This document shows, one piece after another, positions 1 through 10,714 of a DNA stretch of 30,000 bases (the first letter of the stretch is position 1; each line of letters begins with the position of its first letter). The notes beneath the pieces were generated by a model. It was given only the letters and a program-made list of their open reading frames with translations. It made no database searches and was not told where the DNA came from. The stretch lies in contig JAXCGZ010019139.1 in assembly GCA_037179515.1 (NCBI GenBank), forward strand, positions 47,501-77,500. The letters run 5' to 3'. A program made the position numbers and the translations under genes. The stretch is from Halocaridina rubra (taxonomy: Eukaryota; Arthropoda; Malacostraca; Decapoda; Atyidae).

Positions 1-14
1 ATATATATATATAT
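1..14. repeat. (AT)n microsatellite at the window edge
   Basis: Pure AT dinucleotide run that probably continues to the left of the window. Positions 15-517 that follow contain no recognisable gene or element. Confidence 0.9.
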
Positions 15-512
15 CTGTTAATTTGACCAGCTGAGATGGTACAGTGGAAGACACCAAATAACCATTGGAGAGCCGCAAAAATGTTTTGGGGTGAACTACG
101 ATCCGGATACACTTTAACTTAGCCATATTTTCAAAATGGACATACGAGAAAAGGAGGTCAAAAGGTATGTCAATGAGCTAATTGCAGTATTCTCAAGCTA
201 AATAAGCTACGGGCATTTCCAGTGCTGCAGTAGGTTTTAAAATTCTACATATGATGAACAATTTTTCCACGTTACTTTAATTCTCTTAAGCTAAACGCGT
301 GTCATATAATGTATGCGAGCATGGTGCCCCTAGTGGTCAGTCAGTAATGGGCATTCAAACGAAAGGTCTTAAGCGTTTTGATATGACCTCTACAGAGGCC
401 GGATGTTTACAATAAGCATAAGCTATCTCCATTTATTTGCATAAGATTTAATTATGTACCCAGCTATGGGAATCCCCTCTACTTTTAGGATATCAGACAT
501 CTACTTGAAAAA

Positions 513-517
<5 letters not shown>
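15..517. other. Unassigned sequence, probably intron of the kinase gene
   Basis: I see no coding region, RNA gene or repeat of known type here. If the exon at 1126-1297 is the first coding exon of a minus-strand kinase gene, this stretch lies inside its first intron; that is an inference. Confidence 0.4.

Positions 518-606
<89 letters not shown>
518..606. repeat. (AT)n microsatellite
   Basis: Uninterrupted AT dinucleotide run of about 89 bp. It directly precedes a short perfect inverted repeat at 613-647. Confidence 0.95.
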
Positions 607-609
<3 letters not shown>

Positions 610-612
610 ATT

Positions 613-647
613 TTAGTCCATCTTCGGAGGAATCGAAGATGGACTAA
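613..647. repeat. Perfect 14-bp inverted repeat (hairpin)
   Basis: The arms 613-626 and 634-647 are perfect reverse complements (left arm TTAGTCCATCTTCG) around a 7-base loop. It sits immediately after an (AT)n tract. It shares the core CATCTTCG with the larger inverted repeat at 877-1028, so both may derive from one foldback or MITE family; this is inference. Confidence 0.75.
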
Positions 648-757
648 TATGCAGTCTGAAAGATCTCAACACTACGTCGTTTCATTTTCCCTTCGTAGCT
701 TAACCTGTATTCATATATATTAGCAGCCACATTTATTATCCCTAATGAACAACGACT

Positions 758-759
<2 letters not shown>

Positions 760-847
<88 letters not shown>
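760..847. repeat. Compound (TC)n-(TA)n microsatellite
   Basis: A (TC)n run at 760-795 passes directly into a (TA)n run at 795-847. The same compound in reverse-complement order, (TA)n then (GA)n, occurs at 2964-3128. Confidence 0.95.
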
Positions 848-850
<3 letters not shown>

Positions 851-876
851 AAATAAACTGTTATATCACAGCACAA

Positions 877-1019
877 TATGAAACAAAGAAAGGCCCATAA
901 ATAAAACAAAAAGAAGCGAAGATGTACTATATATTACGACTGGACTCCAGTCCTCTTCAGTAGTATATAGTACATCTTCGCTTCTTTTTGTTTTTTATTT
1001 ATGGGCCTTTTTTTTTTGC

Positions 1020-1028
<9 letters not shown>
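877..1028. repeat. Long inverted repeat, MITE-like or foldback
   Basis: The left arm 877-936 and right arm 961-1028 are near-perfect reverse complements. They differ mainly by length changes in A/T runs and a small mismatch near the loop. The central 24 bases hold a further small palindrome around GGACTCCAGTCC. Arms of about 60 bp end in ATATGAAnC and GnTTCATAT, and (AT)n tracts lie close on both sides, so TA may have been the target. No coding capacity. Alternative: an endogenous hairpin RNA source. Confidence 0.75.

Positions 1029-1092
<64 letters not shown>
1023..1092. repeat. (AT)n microsatellite
   Basis: About 70 bp of pure AT repeat. It lies between the long inverted repeat and the kinase exon, about 35 bp inside the intron from the predicted splice donor at 1125-1124. 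Confidence 0.95.
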
Positions 1093-1095
<3 letters not shown>

Positions 1096-1125
1096 TTTTC
1101 TTCAAAGACTTTTGAAAGGACTTAC

Positions 1126-1297
1126 CAATAGTTTTAATGATATCAAAATCATGGAGGGAGTACTGACGTGGGGACGTGACCCCGTTGGTTGTAGCTGCAG
1201 CCGAAGGTGAAGTAGGTTCTTTAAGGCCACCCACACGACGCCTCACTCCCACTCGCCCTCCACCACCTCCGCCACCTGGCATCATAGTCGAACTCAT
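1126..1297 (-). CDS. First coding exon of a PKA-catalytic-like (PRKX/Pka-C3 type) protein kinase, partial
   Basis: Minus-strand exon encoding 57 residues plus one base. It starts at an ATG in the context ATTACCATGA and has a Gly-rich run (PGGGGGGG) at residues 5-12. A basic, Ser/Thr/Ala-rich linker follows, and the exon ends in YSLHDFDIIKTIG. That ending matches the strand just before the glycine-rich ATP loop in AGC kinases of the PRKX/Pka-C3 group, where the family continues with TGTFGRV. The last base is followed by a consensus donor (G|GTAAGT, GT at 1125-1124) that splits the first loop glycine, phase 1. The catalytic domain must lie left of position 1. Such kinases phosphorylate Ser/Thr residues, usually under cAMP control (family knowledge). 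An in-frame ATG at 1312 is an alternative start. The exon is distinctly more GC-rich than its surroundings. PRKX rather than another AGC kinase is likely but rests on few residues. Confidence 0.68.
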
Positions 1298-1352
1298 GGT
1301 AATCTTAATCAAAGTTGCAGATTTGATGCAATCCAGTTTTTGCCGAGATGGT

Positions 1353-1372
1353 AAAAAAAAAAAAAAAAAAAA
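1353..1372. repeat. Poly-A tract
   Basis: Run of 20 A. On the kinase strand it is a poly-T about 40 bases upstream of the proposed coding exon; no good acceptor AG follows it, so I do not call an upstream splice site here. Confidence 0.9.
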
Positions 1373-2690
1373 TTACTTCGTCGTGACCAATTCGAAAACA
1401 GAGACTCTATGAACGAAATGTCTTGGTATAAATCCTAGGTATTTCATATCATAGTCGAACTTTCCAAACGTATAGTTCGGTATATTTTCTTCCTAAAATT
1501 GCAGAGGCACGAAGACCTTAAAATAACAGATGTTTCTTTTCGATGAAATTGTTATACTGTCCACAACAGTTATGGAAATTAATTGTTCTTAGGTGAAAAA
1601 GAATAATTTATATATTCTTCTTATATCACTTCCCATTCTATTCGTACACCAGTTCTTTTCGAAAATTGTTCTCTAGATAAACTGAAGTGTTTCAGTTATC
1701 GAGATGTAGTGAGTTTAGCATCACAGGTGAAATATTGTACCTTCAGTACCGAAAATCATATCGATCTTCGTTCACTGCCCCCTTCTATTCTTTGGGCCAG
1801 TAATTAACATATCTCTCAACGAGAGATATGAAAAAATAAAAAGTTATGTTCATGTTTTACACAAAAAACGCATCTTCATACTTTAACGAAATTCCATACT
1901 CCAGTTCTCTGTGATGGAAAACTGGTTCTAGGTGCTCAGTAGCTCTAAGATTTCATATCGATAATATTACACGAGGAACAATTGTTAATGATGTATGTTC
2001 AGTGTAAGATTTCTGATACTTTATTCGACTTAAAAATTGGGCTAATTAAAATACTAGAAATATATTTAAGGGTGGGCGGAAGTGGTGCCCCCCAGAGCCA
2101 CACAATGATGGTAATGTCAATGATCTCCAGAACTTGTCACATAATCGAGTTGAACTTGTTACATAACTTCAATATAAAATACTGAAGATTACTGAAAGAG
2201 CGAAAACGGCTGATGAACGTATACCTGAAACACTTAAAAGTTAGGGTTAAACCTGTGAATTCATGTCAAGATCAACATTGACACACAACACCAACAGTTT
2301 TCAGCGAAAGACTACTTGTCTTCTCCGTAGCTTTCCAGCCGCTCTCACTCATCACGTTACGTACACACATACGTACCTACACACGGTACTCGCTCGTACA
2401 CAAACATAAATACCGCTGTTTAAGGGTCAAAGAACACCTGCACATAACAGACTATCAAAACCCTACTTTTCTTCGTTCAAGAAGCGATGATGCTTTTCTC
2501 CCATCATCGTCACACCTTCAAGTCTTTAAAAAACATGTCAATAGCGAATGAAAGTTACACCGCTGCCAGGCAACAACTCCAACAGCTGATCACCATTGGA
2601 GGGGTGGGGGGGGGTTGGAAATGTAGGATTGTTGGAAATGTTTCTTGTAAAATAAAAACACGTGGGTGCAATTGACGAAGTGGAGACAAG
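1373..2690. other. No recognisable gene
   Basis: Nothing here could be assigned. If the kinase exon is the 5'-most exon, this stretch holds the 5' UTR or promoter of that gene. Small open stretches at 1982-2185 and 2487-2675 have no family resemblance. A G-rich run lies at 2600-2615 and a CACGTG hexamer near 2660; both could occur by chance. Confidence 0.4.
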
Positions 2691-2960
2691 TTACTTATGA
2701 AATTTGAAGGGAGTGTGTCCCCTCTCTTTTCTTAGGTTGTAAAATCGATTAAAAATACTTATATAGAGAAAAATTTTCATACATTCATCTTTCCATTTGG
2801 TTATAATGCCAGATTTATATTTTGATATAATTAAAAAAGCATACGGTTGAATAGAACTTACCGAAGCTATTTGACATTTTATGAGTGCGACACCAGGAGG
2901 GGCCAAAAATGAGGAGGAAAAATGACGCCATCCATATCGGATCTGGACAAAAAAAAAAAT

Positions 2961-4509
<1,549 letters not shown>

Positions 4510-4783
4510 ATATGGCTGGTTCTAGAACTAGAGGTCATAGTTTGAAGCTTCGTAAGAAAACTTCTTTGCAGGATGTAAGGAAATACTTTTTCAGTGTAAG
4601 AGTAGTAAATAATTGGAATTGGCTAAGCGAGGAGGTAGTTAATGCTATCTCAATCCATAGTTTTAAGGACAAGTATGATAAGTATCACTAAGTATAAAAT
4701 GGAAGCAATCAGGAGACGGGAAAATACGAGCTTTGGGCTCTTTTCCGTAAACACAATTAGGTAATCACAATTAGGTAATCACA
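4510..4783 (+). mobile_element. LINE copy A: 3'-terminal fragment of the CR1/L2-like family
   Basis: Begins at the equivalent of 7418 in copy B and runs to the element's 3' end. It encodes the last ~60 residues of the reverse-transcriptase ORF in an open frame from 4512 to the TAA at 4689-4691 (ending KDKYDKYH). A short 3' UTR (AGGAGACGGGAAAATACGAG) follows. The 3' tail is two copies of the 14-bp unit CACAATTAGGTAAT. Copy B starts directly after this tail. Confidence 0.88.
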
Positions 4784-7677
4784 CAAATGCTGATGGATTA
4801 GTTGGTAAGGCAGTAGAATTAAAAGATAGGATTCACAACAGTAAGGCAGATATAGTAGCAATTACAGAGACTAAGTTGAGTGAAGATATAAACAGTGTCA
4901 CAGTTTTTCCTAAGGGCTTCAGAATACTAAGGGTTGAAAGATCTGAGAGGACTGGTGGAGGGATAGCACTGCTCATAAGTGAAAGGATTCAAGTTGAAGA
5001 AATAAACTGGGCTATAGAAAGTGAGTTCAAGGAATTTCTTGTTGCTCGCATAAATACTGGGTCAGAGAGCATTATAATAACTGTTGTATACAACCCACCA
5101 AGGAACCAAAATAGGCTTGAAGTTTATGAGGAAAGTCACATAGGTACTATTGAAGTCATAAACTCAGTTGTTAACATGGCACGGGAAAAAAAATGTAGGA
5201 TTTTGATTATGGGAGACTTTAATCATAAAGAGATAGATTGGATAAATCTTGACCCACACAGTGGTGAGGACTCATTCGGGGCAAGATTCCTAGATTGCGT
5301 ACAAGGGAATTTCCTACACCAACATGTAATGGAACCAACAAGGGCCAGGGGTGGGGATGAGCCATCACTACTTGATCTAGTGTTCACAGATAATGTGTTG
5401 GATATTGAAAAAATTGAGTATGAACCACCAATTGGAAAGAGTGACCACTGTGTGTTGTTGATGGAGTATATCATTGAAGATATTCTTCCTGAGAGTAGAG
5501 GCACTGAGGACATGAGGAGGAACTATCCGAAAGGAGATTACATCAAAATGAATGAGCTTTTTGCAGTTATTGACTGGAGAACCTTATTTTACAACAAATC
5601 TGTACAAGAAATGTATGACATATTTTGTGAGAAATATGGGAAGATAGTAGATTGCTGCATACCTGTCACCAAAGTAGGTGTAATTCATGCCAGAGAGAAA
5701 TGGTTCGATAATGGGTGAAAAAGAGCTAAGGAGTGGAGAGACAAATGCTGGAAAAGGTATAGGAGGAGAAAAAACATAAATGCCTGGCAAGCCTACAAAA
5801 GAGCAAGAAATGACTACCTAAGTAAAAGGAGAGAGGCAGAGAGAGACTATGAGAGGGACATCACCAGGAAGGCTAAAGAAAATCCCAAGCTTTTCCACAG
5901 CTTTATCAGAGGAAAACTGAAGGTAAAAGAACAGGTTTTAAGGCTAAAGAGAGCGGATGGAAGCATCACTGAGATGGATGAAGAGGTCTGCAAAGAATTG
6001 AACAAGGAGTTTCAGTCAGTATTTACAGTAGAAAATACCCCACCCCCTCAGATTGCAGTGATAGAAGCTCAAGGGCCGGTATTAGAGAACATCAACCTTA
6101 CAGCCACAGAGGTATGCAAAGCGCTGATGGATTTAGATGTTCATAAAGCTACAAGTCCTGATGACATATCCCCTCATGTGCTTAAAAAATGCGCAAACAC
6201 AATATCAGTGGCACTAAGTATCATATTTAAGGAGTCACTGGAGTCGGGGGAGATTCCAAAATGCTGGAAACAAGCAAATGTGATACCTATCTTCAAAAAG
6301 GGAAGGAGGGATACGGCTCTGAACTATAGACCAGTTTCCTTGACCAGCATAGTTTGCAAAGTTATGGAGAAACTACGAAGGAAACATATCTCTCTTCACT
6401 TGGAATCCTTCAACTTTTTGTCAGTGAGGCAACATGGCTTCAGAGAAGGTAGATCAACAGTAACAAACTTATTAGAATTTTATGATGAGGTAAGCCAAAT
6501 CTTACAGGAAAAAGAGGGGTGGGCAGATTGCATATTCCTAGACTTCCAGAAAGCGTTTGACACTGTTCCACATGGGAGACTTATTAGGAAGCTGCAATCA
6601 ATGGCTAGAATAGGTGGAAATGTTTTGGAATGGATAAAAACTTACTTAGAAGGAAGGGAACAGAGGGTTAGAGTAAGACACTCAGTGTCTGAATGGAGAA
6701 GAGTTAGTAGTGGAGTTCCACAGGGTTCAGTTTTAGGGCCACTTTTGTTCCTTGTATATGTAAATGACCTACCAGAGTCTGTAAATTCATTCATGAATAT
6801 GTTTGCAGATGATGCAAAGATTGTGAAGAAAGTAAAAAACGAGAACAATGGTAGAGAGCTTCAGGAGGATCTAAATAATCTGCATGAGTGGTCAGAAAAG
6901 TGGCTAATGAAATTCAATACTTCAGATTGTAAGGTACTGAGAATGGGTACAAGTGCAAGAAGGCCCAAGCTTGACTACTCGGTGGCTGGAGTACAACTTC
7001 AAGTGACAGAAAATGAGAGAGATCTAGGAGTAAACATACTGGCAGATTTGTCTCCAGAAATACATATAAATGGCATAGTAAGGGCAGCATATGCATTCTT
7101 ATCAAATGTAAGGGTAGCCTTCAGGCACATGGACAAGGAAATGTTCAGAAATATTTATGTAACCTATGTGAGACCAAAACTCGAATATGCAGCCCCCTTT
7201 TGGAATCCGCACTTGAAAAAGCACATAGCTAAGCTTGAAAAAGTTCAAAGACATGCCACGAAACTGGTGCCAGAAATACGCAATCTCAGTTATGATGAGA
7301 GGCTGATGGAATTAGACTTACCATCACTCGAAGCTAGAAGAGTGAGGGGGGATATGGTGACAGTCTTTAAATTCCTTCATGGTTATGATAGAGTGGATAG
7401 GGATCGATATTTTGATATGGCTGGCTCTAGAACTAGAGATCATAGTTTGAAGCTTGGTAAGAAAACTTCTTTGCAGGATGTAAGGAAATACTTTTTCAGT
7501 GTAAGAGTAGTTGATAATTGGAATTCGCTAAGCGAAGAGGTAGTTAATGCTATCTCAATCCATAGTTTTAAAGACAGGTATGATAAGTATCACTAAGTAT
7601 GAAATGGAACCGATGAGGAGACGGGAAGATACGAGCTTTGGGCTCTTTCCCGTAAACACAATTAGGTAATCACACAC
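4784..7677 (+). mobile_element. LINE copy B: near-complete CR1/L2-like non-LTR retrotransposon
   Basis: The most complete copy in the window. It runs from near the start of the endonuclease domain through the reverse transcriptase to the 3' UTR and the tail (CACAATTAGGTAATCACACAC). The 5' UTR, any ORF1 and the first few endonuclease residues are missing. The tail repeat of copy A abuts the 5' end and copy C abuts the 3' end. Sequence identity to the other copies is very high by eye, so the family was active recently or the array was homogenised by recombination. Clade placement in the CR1/L2/Rex group rests on motif style only. Confidence 0.9.
4786..7596 (+). pseudogene. Endonuclease/reverse transcriptase polyprotein of LINE copy B, interrupted by one TGA
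   Basis: One reading frame of 936 codons plus stop, broken only by TGA at 5716-5718 (codon 311). The N-terminal half is an APE-type (EEP) endonuclease: NADGL at 1-5, TETK at 27-30, GDFN at 143-146, LLDLVFTD, and the catalytic SDH at 219-221. A basic linker follows, then the reverse transcriptase: NYRPVSLTS, QHGFREGRST, motif A FLDFQKAFD (Asp 586 and 592), motif B GVPQGS (about 643-648), and motif C FADD (673-676). The C-terminal region carries YVRPKLEYAAPFW and ends KDRYDKYH. All key catalytic residues are present. The enzyme nicks the target and primes cDNA synthesis there (family knowledge). The frame is open upstream of the first usable ATG, consistent with 5' truncation. The TGA lies in the linker, between the two domains. 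Confidence 0.9.
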
Positions 7678-8413
7678 AGGTAATGAGAATGGGTACAAGT
7701 ACAAGAAGGCCCAAGCTTGCCTACTCGGTGGCTGGAGTACAACTTCAAGAGACAGAAAATGAGAAAGATCTAGGAGTAAACATACAGGCAGATTTGTCTC
7801 CAGAAATACATATAAATGGCATTGTAAGGGCAGCATATGCATTCTTATCAAATGTAAGGGTAGCCTTCAGGCACATGGACAAGGAAATGTTCAGAAATAT
7901 TTATGTGACCTATGTGAGGCCAAAACTCGAATATGCAGCCCCCTTTTGGAATCCACACTTGAAAATGCACATAGCTAAGCTTGAAAAAGTTCAAAGACAT
8001 GCCACGAAACTGGTGCCAGAAATACGTTATCTCAGTTATGATGAGAGGCTGAGGGAATTAGACTTACCATCACTCGAAGCTAGAAGAGTGAGGGGGGATA
8101 TGGTGACAGTCTTTAAATTCCTTCATGGTTATGATAGAGTGGATAGGGATCGATATTTTGATATGGCTGGCTCTAGAACTAGAGGTCATAGTTTGAAGCT
8201 TGGTAAGAAAACTTCTTTGCAGGATGTAAGGAAATACTTTTTCAGTGTAAGAGTAGTTGATAATTGGAATTGGCTAAGCGAGGAGGTAGTTAATGCTATC
8301 TCAATCCATAGTTTTAAGGACAGGTATGATAAGAAGCACGAAGTATAAAATGGAACCGATGAGGAGATGGGAAGATGCGAGCTTTGAGCTCTTTCCTGTA
8401 AACACAATTAGGA
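7678..8413 (+). mobile_element. LINE copy C: 5'-truncated fragment
   Basis: Starts right after the (CA) tail of copy B at the equivalent of about 6930 in B, downstream of motif C. It has an open frame 7683-8348 (221 codons) covering the thumb/C-terminal part, with an altered C-terminus (KKHEV instead of KYH). The 3' UTR reads GAGATGGGAAGATGCGAG and the copy stops at CAATTAGG without the full 14-bp tail. The inverted repeat of copy D begins there. Copy J shares the altered C-terminus and 3' end. Confidence 0.88.
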
Positions 8414-8505
8414 AAAGCTGTGGAAAAGCTTGGGATTTTCTTTAGCCTCCCTGGAGGGACATCACCAGGAAGGCTAAAGAAAATCCCAAGCTTTTCCACA
8501 GCTTT
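8414..8505. repeat. 41-bp inverted repeat at the 5' end of LINE copy D
   Basis: The left arm 8414-8454 is the reverse complement of 8465-8505 with one mismatch, around a 10-base loop. The right arm is normal LINE sequence (ORF linker region). The left arm is an inverted copy of that same sequence placed ahead of the truncated 5' end. An identical structure recurs at 12238-12329, exactly 3824 bp further on. Confidence 0.93.
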
Positions 8506-10117
8506 ATCAGAGGAAAACTGAAGGTAAAAGAACAGGTTTTAAGGCTAAAGAGAGCGGATGGAAGCATCACTGAGACGGATGAAGAGATCTGCAAAGAATT
8601 GAACAAGGAGTTTCAGTCAGTATTTACAGTAGAAAATACCCCACCCCCTCAGATTGCAGTGATAGAAGCTCAAGGGCCGGTATTAGATAACATCAACCTT
8701 ACAGCCACAGAGGTATGCAAAGCACTGATGGATTTAGATGTTCATAAAGCTACAGGTCCTGATGACATATCCCCTCATGTGCTTAAAAAATGCGCAAACA
8801 CAATATCAGTGGCACTAAGTATCATATTTAAGGAGTCACTGGAGTCGGGGGAGATTCCAAGATGCTGGAAACAAGCAAATGTGATACCTATCTTCAAAAA
8901 GGGAAGGAGGGATACGGCTCTGAACTATAGACCAGTTTCCTTGACCAGCATAGTTTGCAAAGTTATGGAGAAACTACTAAGGAAACATATCTCTCTTCAC
9001 TTGGAATCCTTCAACTTTTTGTCAGTGAGGCAACATGGCTTCAGAGAAGGTAGATCAACAGTAACAAACTTATTAGAATTTTATGATGAGGTAAGCCAAA
9101 TCTTACAGGAAAAAGAGGGGTGGGCAGATTGCATATTCCTAGACTTCCAGAAAGCGTTTGACACTGTTCCACATGGGAGACTTATTAGGAAGCTGCAATC
9201 AATGGCTAGAATAGGTGGAAATGTTTTGGAATGGATAAAAACTTACTTAGAAGGAAGGGAACAGAGGGTTAGAGTAAGACACTCAGTGTCTGAATGGAGA
9301 AGAGTTAGTAGTGGAGTTCCACAGGGTTCAGTTTTAGGGCCACTTTTGTTCCTTGTATATGTAAATGACCTACCAGAGTCTGTAAATTCATTCATGAATA
9401 TGTTTGCAGATGATGCAAAGATTGTGAAGAAAGTAAAAAACGAGAACAATGGTAGAGAACTTCAGGAGGATCTAAATAATCTGAATGAGTGGTCAGAAAA
9501 GTGGCTAATGAAATTCAATACTTCAAAATGTAAGGTAATGAGAATGGGTACAAGTGCAAGAAGGCCCAAGCTTGACTACTCGGTGGCTGGAGTACAACTT
9601 GAAGAGACAGAAAATGAGAGAGATCTAGGAGTAAACATACTGGCAGATTTGTCTCCAGAAATACATATAAATGGCATAGTAAGGGCAGCATATGCATTCT
9701 TATCAAATGTAAGGGTAGCCTTCAGGCACATGGACAAGGAAATGTTCAGAAATATTTATGTAACCTATGTGAGGCCAAAACTCGAATATGCAGCCCCCTT
9801 TTGGAATCCGCACTTGAAAAAAGCACATAGCTAAGCTTGAAAAAGTTCAAAGACATGCCACGAAACTGGTGCCAGAAATACGCAATCTCAGTTATGATGA
9901 GAGGCTGAGGGAATTAGACTTGCCATCACTCGAAGCTAGAAGAGTGAGGGGGGATATGGTGACAGTCTTTAAATTCCTTCATGGTTATGATAGAGTGGAT
10001 AGGGATCGATATTTTGATATGGCTGGCTCTAGAACTAGAGGTCATAGTTTGAAGCTTGGTAAGAAAACTTCTTTTGCAGGATGTAAGGAAATACTTTTTC
10101 AGTGTAAGAGTAGTTGA
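8455..10117 (+). pseudogene. Reverse transcriptase ORF of LINE copy D (two frameshifts)
   Basis: Uninterrupted from 8455 to a stop at 9834 and carrying linker, NYRPVSLTS, QHGFREGRST, FLDFQKAFD, GVPQGS and FADD motifs. The +1 insertion near 9818 ends the main frame inside the WNPHLKK region. The C-terminal part continues in another frame (9869-10117), which a second +1 insertion then cuts short. The endonuclease is absent because of 5' truncation. No activity is expected. Confidence 0.9.
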
Positions 10118-10276
10118 TAATTGGAATTGGCTAAGCGAGAAGGTAGTTAATGCTATCTCAATTCATAGTTTTAAGGACAGGTATGATAAGTATCACTAAG
10201 TCTAAAATGGAAGCGATCAGGAGACGGGAAGATACGAGCTTTGGGCTCTTTCCCGTAAACACAATTAGGTAATCAC
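8455..10276 (+). mobile_element. LINE copy D: 5'-truncated, reverse transcriptase complete but frameshifted
   Basis: Equivalent to copy B from about 5856 to the 3' end. The frame is open from 8455 through 9834 and includes all RT motifs. An extra A in the A-run near 9818 then shifts the frame, and an extra T near 10075 (CTTCTTTTGCAGG) shifts it again. The 3' UTR is the variant AGTCTAAAATGGAAGCGATC, and the tail ends GTAATCAC. The extra T and the UTR variant are shared with copy G. K shares the UTR variant but not the extra T. Confidence 0.9.
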
Positions 10277-10467
10277 TATGACTAGAGGTCATAGTTTGAA
10301 GCTTCGTAAGAAAACTTCTTCGCAGGATGTAAGGAAATACTTTTTCAGTGTAAGAGTAGTTGATAATTGGAATTGGCTAAGCGAGGAGGTAGTTAATGCT
10401 ATCTCAATCCATAGTTTTAAGGACAGGTATGATAAGTATCACTAAGTATAAAATGGAACCGATGAGG
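10277..10467 (+). mobile_element. LINE copy E: 3' fragment with deleted end
   Basis: Begins TATGACTAGAGGTCATAG right after copy D's tail and stops in the 3' UTR at GATGAGG. It is then fused to copy F. Comparison with the H/I pair shows that 79 bp (equivalent to 11413-11491) are missing at the E/F join: the end of E and the first 24 bases of F. Confidence 0.85.
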
Positions 10468-10714
10468 GCTTCGTAAGAAAACTTCTTCGCAGGATTTAAG
10501 GAAATACTTTTTCAGTGTAAGAGTAGTTGATAATTGGAATTGGCTAAGCGAGGAGGTAGTTAATGCTATCTCAATCCATAGTTTTAAGGACAGGTATGAT
10601 AAGTATCACTAAGTATAAAATGGAACCGATGAGGAGACGGGAAGATACGAGCTTTGGGCTCTTTCCCGTAAACACAATTAGGTAATCACAATTAGGTAAT
10701 CACACACACACACA
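10468..10714 (+). mobile_element. LINE copy F: 3' fragment with double 14-bp tail and (CA)n
   Basis: Short 3' piece that starts mid-ORF at GCTTCGTAAG. It carries the variant GGATTTAAGG that is shared only with copy I. The tail is two 14-bp units (CACAATTAGGTAAT) followed by a (CA)n run. Copy G starts immediately after at GTGAGGCC. Confidence 0.85.

Noticed and set aside
1982..2185. Plus-strand open stretch with APQSHTMMVMS
   Set aside because: No recognised family and no gene structure around it.
5223..5513. Minus-strand open frames inside the LINE copies (also 6642-6848, 6914-7105, 7555-7851, 9243-9449 and similar)
   Set aside because: Antisense shadows of the strongly coding endonuclease/RT frame; they recur only because the copies are repeated.
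8314..8499. Minus-strand open stretch across the inverted repeat (and the matching 12138-12323)
   Set aside because: Created by the palindromic junction of LINE copies; no independent coding evidence.
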